DNA of 64,000 nt from assembly GCF_025370935.1 (NCBI RefSeq), contig NC_133486.1, positions 11,152,821 through 11,216,820 of the forward strand, written 5' to 3'. How positions within the stretch are numbered: position 1 is the stretch's first letter; the number at the start of each line of letters is the position of its first letter. The position numbers and the translations under genes were made by a program. Shown piece by piece: positions 13,373 through 25,980 of the stretch. The stretch is from Choristoneura fumiferana (Eukaryota; Arthropoda; Insecta; Lepidoptera; Tortricidae). The notes beneath the pieces were generated by a model, which worked only from the letters and a program-made list of their open reading frames with translations, ran no database searches and was not told where the DNA came from.

Positions 13373-16300
13373 CGGTACAGCTTTAAAAGCATTTATTGTC
13401 CTAAATTCTATCGATACTCCAACGTGAAGTCGAAGTTATATTGCTACAATAAGAAAAGCTATACGGACAAATGCCGTGGGCGAGATTTTAATTACCGCCG
13501 AGATTGCGACCGGCGACTGGCTCCGACCGCGGAAATGTTTGTTGTGTGTACCCAGTTCTTTCTTAGCACAGTACGCTACTTCATAAAATTAATCTTTTCA
13601 CTATCTCAATGGCTCTCGGAGTCCGCTACGCTTTTTGAAAAAGCAAAATTAATTATGGCAAAACCTTGAGGCTTAATAAAGTCTAGTGCTGTTTTTACTA
13701 CGATCCGTTTTTGTTTTACCTTTGCGAAATATTTTGAAATATCCTTAATAATCGTAAAACATAATATTATGAACAGTACCTAGTAAGTAGGTTTCTTATT
13801 TATTTTAAGTATGTACATATAGTCACACCAAAAGCTTCATTGATATAACAAGACTGAAGTGACTGTTAAAAAACATTTATTTTTAATAAACGCGACGATT
13901 GCGCCTTCAAAGGTAAAAGTTATTTACACACTTGAATGCTTAAGTCATTGTTATCTGTTCACATATAAGTGTTAAATTAAGGACCTCAAACTACCCCGCC
14001 CCTCGGTAAAATGTCATTACCCCATGGCCCGTCCTACGCACTAGCGGGCTCAACTTCAAATTACTCGCACTTAATTAACCCTCGAGTCTTATTTGTTGAA
14101 ACGTCTTTTGGCGGAGCGGCGAAAATGCTCATTCCACTGGAAAATACTCTTCCCAGTAAATATCTAACACATTTTTAGAGGTTTAGTCAACAAACCATCT
14201 GACTGAAGGCAAAGTGTGTGAAGCAAATTCTATTATCTCAAGTCCCCACATAGTACCGCATGTTTAAACCGCCCATAAAGGCTTGTTTGTACATGTCAGC
14301 ATAAAACACCATTGTATTCATGTGACAAGTAAATGATAAGAACAGCCATTGAACTGAGTTTTCATCTATCACGCCATGACAGATCGCAAACATTATAACG
14401 TATTTATTCAGTGTTTATTTATTGTTTCAGGCCGACCTTTCCCTATTAAGATTTATTGCGATCCGCTCGCTCCGAGATTGAGCAACAAACAGACTCATAA
14501 ATTATTTAATGTAAATAAATACTTAGGATTCATCGGTTATGAATATAGGCCTGTGGATAGCACCGGAGTTTCGTCACGTACTCGTTACGCCCGTCAACGT
14601 GATGGGACAACTAAACGTCACAGTAACGTGACAGGGGAATTGCTTGGTTTAAGAATAATATAGGATTCGATTTGTAGCATTCGAAGATGGCGGATGTAGA
14701 CTATCTAATTTTGCTATTTCTGTTTCTTTGGCTAGTTGAAGTATAATTTTGATAGTCTTTTATGCGGCGATTAACCTTAACAGTGAACAGTGATCCCAAA
14801 ATCCTATATTGCTCTCGTGTCTAACATTTTTTAATGCGCAAGTGGTCTCCACGTGGTTTCTGGAATTATACTATCAAGTTGCAAAAACTACAATCACCGT
14901 ACAACGTGCCTCTCAAAGAGAGTTTAACTTGACACTGGCGAAATTGTCCTATTAATTAGGACAGAAAAGCCATACTTTAAAAGAGAAGAAGAATAATATA
15001 ACATACGAGTAAGCCGGCCACGTGGTTGCTGCTCAGGGGTAATTGGCTTATCGAGATTGATCACCGATGCCTGTAAGGTTAATTTTGAGCCGATTGTACC
15101 TTTAACCTAACCTAATCCGTTTTATACCGTACATGATAAGTTATTTGGAAAACATGATTAAGCAAAGCACACAGGTTTACAATAATGTCGGTCATGTTTT
15201 GCCTTTCGGCAATGCAATTTTGGGGATGTAACGCTATCTATATTTTAAACGCGCGGCCATGTTTGTACGTTCGAGTTGATGCAAAAGGTCTATATTATTT
15301 TTAGAGCTTGTAAATATGTAAGTATTCGGATGTTCCGAAAACCCGTTACGTGTATAGGTACTCTACCTAAAAAGTAGACACGTTTGTCTGTTTGGGAAAT
15401 ATGTCACTCATAATTTTATTTCAAAACGTGAAAATGTGTTTGCTGAAATGGGAATCACATCTGGCGACTGATAATGCATTCTAGAATAACTTGCAATTAG
15501 TGAAATTAAGTTGAATCCGTGCCTTCGCTAGCTGACTTGATTTGCAAATCAAACATATAGTAAATGAATTCACGCGCCGTAACTTTCATTCTCATTACCG
15601 TGCGACCACGGTAAATGTGTTACCGTTAATAACAATATTGGATCCTATTGTAATGCCGTTAAAGCTAAACTTCGAATGCTTCATTCGCTATCAAATATGC
15701 CCGCATGCACATTTATGAATGAACACTCGTTATCGTAAATGTGTTAAGTGAAAATTTAAATATTATATGGCGGTTTGGTCGTGCTCTCGCTGAGGTTTAT
15801 CGGTTCTGTCGGACATGACAGCGACGTAACGGCTTTAACGGTTGCGTAAACGGAAACGGACCGTTAAGCATTAACGATACTGACAAATATATCACTCGAG
15901 TACTTCGAATAATTAAGTTAAACGGGGATACCAATTTAATGCTGTGTCTTTTCTGTTATTATTCAGAATAGGCTGGTGCTTAACCACAGTCACTCTTAAT
16001 GGTTGGCAAAGATGTGGTTTAGGATAGAGCAGCGCTAATTCTATAGCCAGAGGGAGGCCATATTGCTTATCGCACTTTCAATCAAAATCGCTCTCACCAC
16101 TCCTTTCCATCAAATGTAATAAGATGAGGACAGAAAGAGATGAAAAATGAGAGCACGCACGTTGGACAATACGACCTCAAGCGTTCAGGCAGGTAGAAAA
16201 GGAATATCCTTTACTAACCGAAAGAACACTACGAATGCACAAAAATGCCACGTTATACACTCCTTCGTTATTTGAACTAAAGGACCCATAATTTGATTAC

Positions 16301-16397
16301 TGTTTGTTAGTAAAAAACTGACCAAGTAGCCCACTACTCCCAACTGACCCCCAAGTCAGACTCACACCGAGGGTACCATATTCAGCCAGTCTTAAGC
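13373..16397. other. 3 kb with no gene; cluster of AACGG words near 15.85 kb
   Basis: No open frame looks like a real protein. The 95-residue frame at 14376-14663 starts close to a pyrimidine-rich TTTATTGTTTCAG, but its translation resembles nothing I know. At 15826-15877 the word AACGG or its complement CCGTT recurs about five times, which could be a homotypic binding-site cluster. Confidence 0.4.
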
Positions 16398-16572
16398 AGC
16401 GTTTCCACCAATAATGTGCGAGGATGTGTTGCGAGGGATGTGTTTTTCATTAACCAATAGAGACGCTTCATTTACACATCCTCGCACAGCACATCTCTGG
16501 TGGTAACAGCTGAGCGGAGCGAGGCGAGGTAAATATTGCTGGCAACACATCCTCGCACATCTCTGGCAACGT
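16398..16572. mobile_element. MITE of the 'GTTTCCACCAGAGATGTGCGAGG' family
   Basis: The left end reads GCGTTTCCACCA, then ATGTGCGAGGATGTGTTGCGAG. The reverse complement of the right end reads CCACGTTGCC, AGAGATGTGCGAGGATGTGTTGC. An internal inverted segment has ACACATCCTCGCACAGC and CATCTCTGGTGGTAACAGC. The centre carries GAGCGGAGCGAGGCGAGGTAA. A second, differently rearranged copy lies at 55428-55595. The open frame on the minus strand here is a by-product of the repeat. Confidence 0.7.
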
Positions 16573-16874
16573 GGGGTCATTTTTGATTGGACATAGTCAG
16601 CCATACATAATGGTTATTAGAACTTTTTTTATCGGTTGTATTAAAGGAGCTACCTTCATACCAAATTTCAAACTTCTAGGACAACCTGGAAGTAGTCTTT
16701 AGGTTTTGATTTTTATGGAAACATCTTTTCAATTAATTACTGTATCATTTGATTGCGTTGACTTAAATATAATATTTCTTTCTTCTATTGATCTGACTAT
16801 TTGATATTAATTTGAATGAATGAATAAAAAAAAATATTCGACACACATGATAATGATACACAAAAATAGTAGAA

Positions 16875-17032
16875 GTATAGTCGATCAAATTGAATCGTGT
16901 CATGACCCAGGGTGGAAACCTTTGTACTGCTAATGTCATGTTGACATCTCATACTTTTGTCTAGGAAATCATAATGAAATTGACTATTAAAAGGTTCCAC
17001 CCTGGGTCATGATTCAATTTGTTCGACTGTAC
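16875..17032. mobile_element. Palindromic MITE with GTACAGTCGA ends (158 bp)
   Basis: The left arm (16875-16923) and right arm (16987-17032) are inverted copies. They share GTA(T/C)AGTCGA at the edge, then CAAATTGAATC, ATGACCCAGGGTGGAA and CCTTT. The left arm has a few extra bases (GTGTC) relative to the right. The loop of about 60 bp contains no similar sequence. The outer word is the same as in the MITE at 1266 while the bodies differ, which suggests two families using one mobilising enzyme. Confidence 0.75.
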
Positions 17033-20000
17033 ATAATATGACATAAAATATTAAAAAAATAAATGAAAAATAAATAACATACAATTTTCTATGTATGCGC
17101 GAAAAGGTCTCGCCTCAGCATTAATGCGGATTCCAGGGATGGAGTCATCGCTGGTCTTCTGGCCAGACTTCAGCTCGATACCTCCACGCGTTCTTGTGAA
17201 AAAGGAATCTTCTTGACAGATGGACGGCCGGACGGACTCCCAAGTGATCCCTAAAATCTAATAAGGATTCCCTAATCCCAGAAAAATATATATAAATGCA
17301 CATATCTGCCTCAATGTACCTTGTTTATTTGTTGGTTTAGCAATTTCGCGCCAACTCAAAATCACGAGAAACTAAACGCTGTTTTCTATTCGCGGTGAAT
17401 TGTAAATTGCCACTATTTGGTTGTGGTTTTTGCATTTCCTTTCTCTTATCGGGTTCTGTGTGTGAAAGTTTACCGAATCATTATAGCGTTAAAGCTTAAG
17501 TTTTATTGTTTTGTGTAGTTTAATGGCATTGTTATTGTAGTTATCAGGGAGACTTTAATCTAAGCTTATTCGTCTCTACCTGCCTAAAAGAATAAAAGCC
17601 ATATACATTAATATTCCCGGCTCAGTTTGTTACCAATCACCGCTTGACTATTTTTTTTTTTTCAGAAAATGTTTTATTGCAATTTATTTATTTATTCTAC
17701 ATATAAACATACTACAAAAATGAAAAACTGAGACAAATCGTAATTTTATCCAATGACTTAGATCAAATCCTATCCTTTCACAAACATCCTACCTTACTTG
17801 TGTTTACGATACGACGACAACAGACAATTCGATTGGATGGAGCAAACATGTGTCTGGCTCCGGCACACGCGGTGGAAAAATATTGCTGCGCGTTTAAATA
17901 TATAAAAGATATCGAAATGTGTTTGTTTGCTTCTAGGTATCATGATCTTTTACGATAAAATGCACTGTTTTCTTATTTTGCTAAGATAGCGGTAGAGAAC
18001 TGGCAATAGCAACTGATCCTACTATATTCATTACTAATTTTATAGATGCTTAAGTTTGTTGCTACTATTTCACGCTAAAATGGCAGTACGAATTTAGATA
18101 AATTGGATGTCTGGAATAATAACGAAGAACACTAAAACAAATTTACGTAAACAAAGCCGCAGGTAAAAGCTAGTAATAATATGATTATAACTTTTGAAGA
18201 AGTGAGCGTTTAGCTTCCTTGTAGGAATTTGTCTGGTCGATGCCGCGATGGGAGGTAAGTCTCGAAAAACCATCTGACATCTGTTGCAGATCCGTCTCAT
18301 CACATCACACTTCTAAATGCATTATTCACTCCATCATCTACGAGTACAGTCGGAGTAAAAAAAGGTTCGTCACCTTAAGATCTATTTTCCTTTGCTCAGT
18401 ATGAGCGATAATCTGCTTTACCAATTGAGTATGACATACTGCATCAAACTGTCAACCTGCTAAACATAATCTTGTTTAAAGGTGATACCATAACAACCCT
18501 ACCACTACACCTTGGCACTGACAAACACTGACTATTAAATACAACATTATTTGATTCAAACTCTTACGACGCTGTTTATTAAAAAGGTTTGGTATTGATA
18601 TGAAACTTAGATATATGTTAGAGGTGTATACTATTTTGACCCTTATTATCATGTCAAGTAAGTATAATTTGATATGCCCTTGTCTCCTTAGTGCTTTGGT
18701 TTCAAAACGTACAAAGAGTCTATGACTGTATAAATGAATCAATTTAATAACTGACGAAGGTTTTCGTACTCCCACTGTACCTGCACTGTCACATGCAGCA
18801 ATATGAAAAATGCCTGATGCTGCAAAACAAACACGTCATTCATATCTGTCAGCGGGCAACACTTCGAAAATACCATCGACAAATTGCAGGGAAAGCCTGC
18901 CCAAAACCGGAAGGTTCCATTTTGCAACCTTTGTTTTTGACGTTAGCTGAACTCGGCCCTTCATGTAGATAATCATATACGTTTTGTTCAATAAAACAAT
19001 GTCGGGGAAAATTCTCGACATATTTTTTTTTGCCCACTACTGTCACGAGCTGTCTGTGAAATTGAAAACTGGGTCAAACTGAAATATAAAATATGGGAAT
19101 GAAAAATGCGAGGATCTCACGTGGGTACTAGCGAACTAATATGAAATTCCTCGGTTATAAAAATCTGTCGTGATTCGTGATAATGTAGAAAAATATTTCA
19201 TTATCTACATTATAGAATACCTCTGCGCAAAATTAAAAAGTTCTAGGCCAAAAGATTAGTCTCAGCGTTGATTAGTTAGTGTAGCAGTCTGACTGTTTTT
19301 TATAAATAAAGACCTTGTCACTATGTAATTAGTACAGAGACAGTCGTACATAGCTCATGAAAAAAAAACGTGTGTATATCATTTACAAAATGTTTATTAG
19401 TATTCATTGTAAAATTTGCCAGTGTAAGTAAGTACCTGAGAAATTTAACAAAATCTCTGCTTCCTAACGGAATATGACGGACGGACTCTTAAATCACAAA
19501 TTAAATACTATCAACTATTACTCTTACATAAAGTAATTCAAATACGTTTTCAAATCAACTCAAGACAGTTTATAAAAGCGGTTTCTAAATATAGTAAAAG
19601 ACACTGAGCCGAACAAGAAAATTCGCGAATACCGTTTTGCAGTCTAAGTCGAAACACCTCTATTTAAATATATAGAGTTATCTTGGCTTAAGAGCAAGCC
19701 CAGCAAAAGCGCTATTCCGTGTAGCAAGAGTAATAATGCTTTATATCAGCCATATATCCAATCTCGGGCTCTTCTATAATGTAGCGCTGTAGTCCCGTCC
19801 ATATGAATAACGTTAAGAATTTAGATTGCTTTCGGCCTCTATAAGGAATTTGGTCAGTTTGATTAATTTGTCCTCGTCTTCCTCGTGATTGCTGTTGTTT
19901 GTACTTGGGCCCTGCACTATTGAGCAACTTAAGAATTAACTGGGTCAACGACTATTTAATGGCAGCTTTACGAAAATGAATTCAATCGTGGAATTTTACG

Positions 20001-22339
20001 GGTGGCTGTACTTACCTACTTGTTTAGTCTAAATTATTTCACACACTTGATTTTTTTCAGACGAGATTGATGAAATTTTAAAGTACCTACCGAATTCGTA
20101 TGTTTCTTATATAATTTAATCCAGTAAAAGGGCAAATTCATCAATTTTGTAGACTGATTAAGTCGCAAAAAGCTATAAATCGATCGTACATAATAGGATT
20201 GTCTAAACAAATCCCGCCGGCCAGTCCCGCAAAATCCCACCCACCATTAACTGATTACCATCAGCCTTACCATTCGAATTAAAAATGTATTAAACCGTCT
20301 AATACACAAGCATTTTTGCCAGATTATTAAATTTTTGTCACATAAATTTTGTGGTTTACAGTATATATAATCTCTGCTGATGATCAGTCGCGATGTGGAC
20401 GCCATGGTCACCGTTTAGATAAATAATGCAATGAGTTATGATGAATACGGCTGTCAGAAGCGTTTTGTTGACAATGGTTGTGTTGTCAAAAAAAGTGCTG
20501 ATATTACCTCTATTGTGCTCGTCTTGCAAATTGTTCTGTGCTGCGCATGATCAATGAGTACCTACTAGTTGAAACAAATAGACAAATCATGGTAACTTTT
20601 AACTACCGCAGAATTTTAACCCCGTGGCCCGTTCATTGACCTAACTAAGCTGCCCTCTGGCTCGGCGATTTATAGTCACACGTTGCTGCGTAATTAAATT
20701 CACGGGAGGACGCGACGGATCGCGATAAATGGTCAGGAAATATCCAGGATACATCCACAGCTAACGGCCATCGGTACCGACGCTGCAGCGGCTGCGATAT
20801 ATGGCTCGATGTGGTATTTAATATTCCAATACCCGCCCGACCCCCGTCATATGATATTTGGGATTGCATAATAATTAGAGGATAGGGGTTTAGGTTAATG
20901 AAATGGGTCGTTCAATTCCTGAATAACTCACAATACTAGTTTAGTGAATGTAATTTTGCGGTTCAACTATTCGGGCTGTCGACGTGCGTGTATTCACGCG
21001 TTGAAATATCGTAAAGAACCCTTGTTGGAAAGTTTGGTCCGAGAGATACACTAGAAGAATGGAAACATTTCGTAGGAGTTTTAACCAACCGTTTATTCAA
21101 GTACGTGTAGAAAGTTAATGTTGCCTGTCTGCACCGAATATTTCGTAGCTAAGTATTTTGTGTCCAAGTGACAAACCTACTTCGCCATTTGTGTTGTTGC
21201 ACGGCGATCGGGGAGGATATTGACTCGTTATCGTGGTCGTCCACCTGACTGCTCTCCGGAACATGGCCAGACGGCCGGACCGCACGACTCATTGTTGTAG
21301 TTGATATAACATATACTGTGATTAAGTGCATTAAATTTAGTATGCAATTTGTATTTAATCCAAAGGCAAAAAAGTTTTTATTAAAGAAATATTTTTTAAT
21401 ACTACCTTTTTTGCTGACTGAACGAACTTGCATTGTCATCCAACCTACAATTCTATATTTCAAGTTATTATCCGACCACTGGAAGTGTATCAACATGAAC
21501 TCGTTAGATTTGAAGCAAACAAACAAATATACAAGGTGATGTTAAATAAAAGCTTGTAAAAAGAGTGCTCAATTTGGGATAGTCAAAGTGGAAACTGTGA
21601 AAATGACATTGATCAAGCTATGTTTATTTTTATAGGTACCTACCACGTTAAAAAAAGACTGGCTTTTGGCTGTAAACAAACTGTTGTTAAAACGCGCTGT
21701 ATGTATACTACAGCAACTGTCGTAGTTACGACCGTGTTGTGCAGATCGGTGCGCAATTAATTTGATTGTGTCGAGCCTATCGTTCGGATTGTTAGTTGTT
21801 GCAAATAGGCGCTCACCGTGTAAAAGGTCTATCCAATATTATCTTTTATTTGATCTGAACGTAACTAGGTAGAGCAATAGTAAAGCAACTGTTTCGTAAC
21901 GTAACGTTATCGCATAAGTACAGATCAGATTATGTTAAATACGCCCCACATTATATTTAAGCCCGTTAAATGAGTACACGAAACTTTGTTATTCATGGCA
22001 CTGAACCAGTATGCGACCGTTTACCGCATATTGTCTGAATGTTAGGCTTACACACTGCCGCAGCCGTCGGCGAGCGGGTTCGTTGTCCGCGGCTCCATTC
22101 AGCTAGGCGGTACCGACCGCACAGTGAGCCGAGATAAAGTTGTCAACGGCTGACGGCGACACCTCGCCGCCTGCCGTTCCAGGTTACAGGAGATAGTGAT
22201 AGTTTTAAGGATTTAATGTCCTTAGCTGAAATTATAATAATCGAGCATGCACACCGTCATGCCGATAGAGTGAGAAGGTTTATATAGTACCTCTCCTTGA
22301 TAACTTTAAGGTAAATTTGTGTAGTTAATTTAATAATAT
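17033..22339. other. 5.3 kb with no recognisable gene
   Basis: The background is AT-rich. A small 10-bp-arm hairpin sits at 19180-19213 (ATAATGTAGA and its complement). Two GC-rich blocks stand out: 20640-20870, and 22040-22185, which has many CCG/CGG and GCCG words. Their open frames do not read as protein. A patch at 17215-17260 has GGACGGCCGGACGGAC, possibly a remnant of the GGAC-microsatellite repeat. Confidence 0.45.
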
Positions 22340-22397
22340 ATAGGGGAGGCCTATGTCCAACAGTGGACGTCCTACGGTTGATATGATGATGATGATA
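22340..22397 (+). mobile_element. SINE/LINE 3' tail, RTE type
   Basis: The block has GGGGAGGCCTATGTCC, AACAGTGGACGTCCTACGG and TGATATGATGATGATGAT. It is the same terminus as at 1548, here with the more standard GGACGTCC. Only the tail is present. Confidence 0.75.
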
Positions 22398-22589
22398 TTG
22401 ATAATTGAAAGATAAAGTGATCTCATTGCTCGATTTTTCGTCGCCCACTGCTGAGCGTCATTCTGTTTCCTCGAACCTGAATTGTCTGTATTTATTTTTT
22501 TAACTTGTCTTGAAATTAGGATTCTTGTTGTAGTTAGTTAAGTGGCTCGCGACTCCTAAAAATAATTCGTACATCGCTATCTATATTTT

Positions 22590-22725
22590 ATTATGACCTT
22601 CCCCGGAACTACAAACCATCTTCTCGTTACCAAAATTCACCTAAATCGGTTCAGACGTTGTTATATGTTTTTGATACCATAATTATACATCTTCACAGAC
22701 ATTCTTATTTTTAATATTAGTAGGA
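22590..22725 (-). mobile_element. Helitron-like repeat, partial
   Basis: On the minus strand it begins TCCTACTAATATTAA and includes an ACCGATTTAGGTGAATTTTGG-like stretch and CCGGGGAAGG. These are the start and the middle of the family seen more fully at 28301, 53397 and 58940. The CTAG end is lost, so this copy is truncated at its 3' side. Confidence 0.6.
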
Positions 22726-25668
22726 TAGGATATGATAGAATTATAAATATCATAGGACACTTTGACACTAATTGTGCTAGTCCCAAAGTAAGCAAAGCTG
22801 TGTGTGTTATGGGTAAACAGACAACGGATAACCGTACTTAAATAAAATAGAAGAATGCACATAGCAATCACTTAACGAGTAAGTACAAAAAAAATTAAAA
22901 CACAAGTCGAACAACCATTAAATCAGTTTTGTCTCTCCTAACTTGCACCAGAAATTTTCATGCCCGTCCGCGCGTTACCTATTTCATGTGGATGAACACA
23001 ATGTCCACTATGTATTGTCCCTGCTACGTGATTCAATAACTTCGTTTTTCACTGTCGCGTAAAGTTTTGTCATACGCAATGAATGACCAAGACTCAGACG
23101 GCCATTGTTTTTCACTTGAATGGTTCTTGTTTCGTTCTTTTTTTGTCAGTTACGAATTTTTGTATTAGCTAAAGGCGCGTAGAAAATCCTGACCTAATTC
23201 ACCTTAAATGCGAAAAGTTTCAAGATATGGAAGTAATAGATTTAAGTATAGGTGATAGAGCTGAAAGCGTGAGTGATGAGTTAATAATCTCACAAACTGA
23301 TTACAAACTTCTTTGTTTCAGGTAAAAACTCGCAAGTTTAAATCACTTCTTGCTTCTTGGTATTCCATCGGCGACAGCGTTGGTGAAATACGGACCGTAA
23401 GGATAAATACGTATTTGTTTAAATAGCTATGATATTTGTATTTTTTTACAATATTACGATAATGCATGCGATCTCCGTATCTTAAACTTGCAAAATATGT
23501 CCCAAAACGTTGCTTCGAGTTTGCCATTTGTTATCTATACGCACTCGTGTTTTCCCGTGTGATCAGTCTGCTCCAAGCTTCCATTGCTTGCACTGAACTA
23601 GTTAGTACATTCTTTTAACAAGTTCTGCATTTTTATCCTGTTATTATAATAATAGGCCAATTATGTTTTACAATTGTTAGGTATATATTGTCCAATTACG
23701 GACTAGCGTGCTTCCATTGGTGTTTATCTTCTGTAAATTTCCGATACTTACTTGTAAATATTCCATATTATTATGATCTTGTACCATCATTCATCTTCAT
23801 GTCACAATTATATACATGGTAAAAATTTGCTAAACAGTCCGTTGCTCACCTAACTTCTTTACACATAGATGCTTATTTTGAACCTAACATTATTTTGTCT
23901 TTATCTATCATATTGACATTTGCCTATGCGAGACACAGACAAAACATACCTAATGGAACCGTAACTTTTTGTGAATACTCATCCATAATTTTAAGTGTGT
24001 AGGTGCCAAGTTTTGATTTTTTGTGTGTATACATTATTATTTATCCATTAAGGAATGTAGACTAGATAGTCTTAATTGCTGTAAAGCAAACTTTAGTGTT
24101 CATTAGCTCAAATGGTTCTGGCCTGGCTGGATTAAAAAAAATGTATCCGTAAAATACCTACCTTTCCACCAGTGATTCAGTTATTAGTGTTACCGAGGTC
24201 AAGCGAGGTCAAACCAATCCGTTTGTTCAGCCACACTAGCTTTGATGCAAGCTAGTATCGCCTATAGGTGCGTTCTGATAGGTAAAGGTTAGTTGCGTTG
24301 GGTTCGTCTGTCAAAGCTGAAATAGGATAGAGTTATGGCTAGAGGCACAGAAGAGGTCGCATCTTGTTGGTTCGACATGAGGTAGTGCTCGGTGCAGACT
24401 AGTTTACTGAAATGTCGTTAGGTACTTGACTTACGTATTCAAACTTGGACAAGATAAAATCCAAAACGCATAGCATCCAGAAAGACCAAGAAGTTGATAG
24501 AACCACTTATAAGCTGCTGGTGAAAAGAATAGTGGCCGTAGTCAGTTATAGTAACAAACTTTTATCCTCCCATCGTTTTGTTGCTGTTTTCTTTGAAATT
24601 AACACGAAAAACGCATCTCTAGAAACACGTCTCGCTCGATATCCGCACCTTTGAAGCACAAGCCGTCAAATTAATCAAATACCAGCACCGCAAAACCGCG
24701 CTTCTATCACAGACTCACCAGCAACACTTCCTTGGAAAGTTATAATAGTGATATAAAAGTCGTTTTAAAATAGTTCCCTCGGTCGCCGTCGCCTCGGAAG
24801 TTTCGTCGTAAAAAAGTTTTCCTTGAGAGACACTGGTTACAGGACTTACGAGCCAACTTCAACGATTCCCTTACAGATGGTGTCTTGTTTCACTCGAGTT
24901 TCAATACTCCTGTGTGTTACATGCTTCGTTTGTATAACGTATTGGATACTCCCGACGATTCAGATATTTTGGAGCGGCGAAGATGCTCAACGTACATATA
25001 TAGTACAAAGGACTGAGTAGATATTTTTGATTACCTAACCTAACATGGACAATTCGACGTTTCACGCAACGTTACAAACATAACACCAGATTTGTATTTA
25101 CAACGTGTCCAAACATGTTCATTCATGTCACAGACAGTGTGCATTTGTCCCGGATTTGAGACAGGAACCCCTCTTGCCATTTATTAGCGAAACAATTTTC
25201 TAATTGAACTCTTTAACTTATCTTACGTCGAAGGCTCTTTTGTTTTGTTTTCTTTCTGTTAAATATATATCCATTATGTTTCTATATCGTTTCTAAATGA
25301 ATGAACTGTACGAGTATTTTAGCAGAAATTTCTTAGTCATGTTGCAACCTCACTGAAACGGGGTAAGCTCAAGTAAATGTGAAAAAGGTGAAAATCTGTG
25401 GAAAATTATAAATGAAAAATGTTATCAGGGAAATTGGGCAAAATTAAATGAAAATCAGTCTTAGTTAAATATTTTAAGTTTAATTCTGGAATCACTAGAT
25501 TGGTACACATACACAGTTTGAAGTCAGAATTCAAAATCCGAGCATAAAAACTAGAAATTATTTCAGGTCGGTTCTCGCTACAGGAAAGTTTTACTTCATG
25601 CTATGTGCATCAGATTCCCTATTATCATTATACCACCATTAATGTAAAAATTATGGGTAATTAAAATT
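22726..25668. other. 2.9 kb with no recognisable gene
   Basis: AT-rich sequence with scattered short open frames and no codon bias. A slightly GC-richer block with CGGTCGCCGTCGCCTCGG is present at about 24780-24800. I see nothing that can be named. Confidence 0.5.
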
Positions 25669-25769
25669 TCATCATCATCAGCCGGAAGACGTCCACTGCT
25701 GGACAAAGGCCTCCCGCTTAGAACGCCACAATGAACGACAAATCGACACTTGCATCCACCGGTTTCCCA
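25669..25769 (-). mobile_element. RTE-type SINE/LINE 3' end
   Basis: On the plus strand the block starts CATCATCATCA and contains GACGTCCACTGCTGGAC, AAAGGCCTCCCGC and TTAGAACGCCACAATGAACG, followed by TGCATCCACCGGTTTCCC. Read on the minus strand it is the conserved 3' region of a lepidopteran RTE-type repeat ending in TGATGATGATG. It is longer than the tails at 1548 and 22340. It lies back to back with another repeat at 25797. Confidence 0.75.
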
Positions 25770-25796
25770 AAATTTCATACCGGAGAATAAAATATT

Positions 25797-25980
25797 GAGG
25801 CCCGCCTCATGGGACAGGGCGTGGCCCCACGCCGGGTATTCCCTGCGGTTTCCTCCGGCTGTGGTCTTGGGAGCCTCGTCGTCCTGCCACTGCCGCCACG
25901 GTGTGATGCCCCAGAGCTAAGCGGTTGAGGTCATGCTTGGCTCATGCGTCTTCTTCTCGTGGAAGATGATGATGATGAGA
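25797..25980 (+). mobile_element. GC-rich SINE/LINE 3' end with (GAT)n tail
   Basis: The block is clearly GC-rich (GAGGCCCGCCTCATGGGAC, GGCGTGGCCCCACGCC, GGTTTCCTCCGGCTGTGG), then has AAGCGGTTGAGGTCATGC and CGTCTTCTTCTCGTGG and ends in GATGATGATGATGAG. I recall a similar block as the 3' untranslated end of a lepidopteran non-LTR element. The class is uncertain and no coding part is present. Confidence 0.55.

Noticed and set aside
14376..14663. 95-residue plus-strand open frame after a TTTATTGTTTCAG acceptor-like site
   Set aside because: The frame is open on both sides of the site, codon use matches the background, and the peptide is not recognisable.
16392..16604. Cys-rich 70-residue minus-strand open frame
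   Set aside because: It lies wholly on the MITE at 16398-16572, and the cysteines come from its GCA/ACA-rich arms.
21149..21526. 125-residue minus-strand open frame, the longest in the window
   Set aside because: The sequence shows no domain, no codon bias and no regular composition; a frame of this length is expected by chance in 64 kb.
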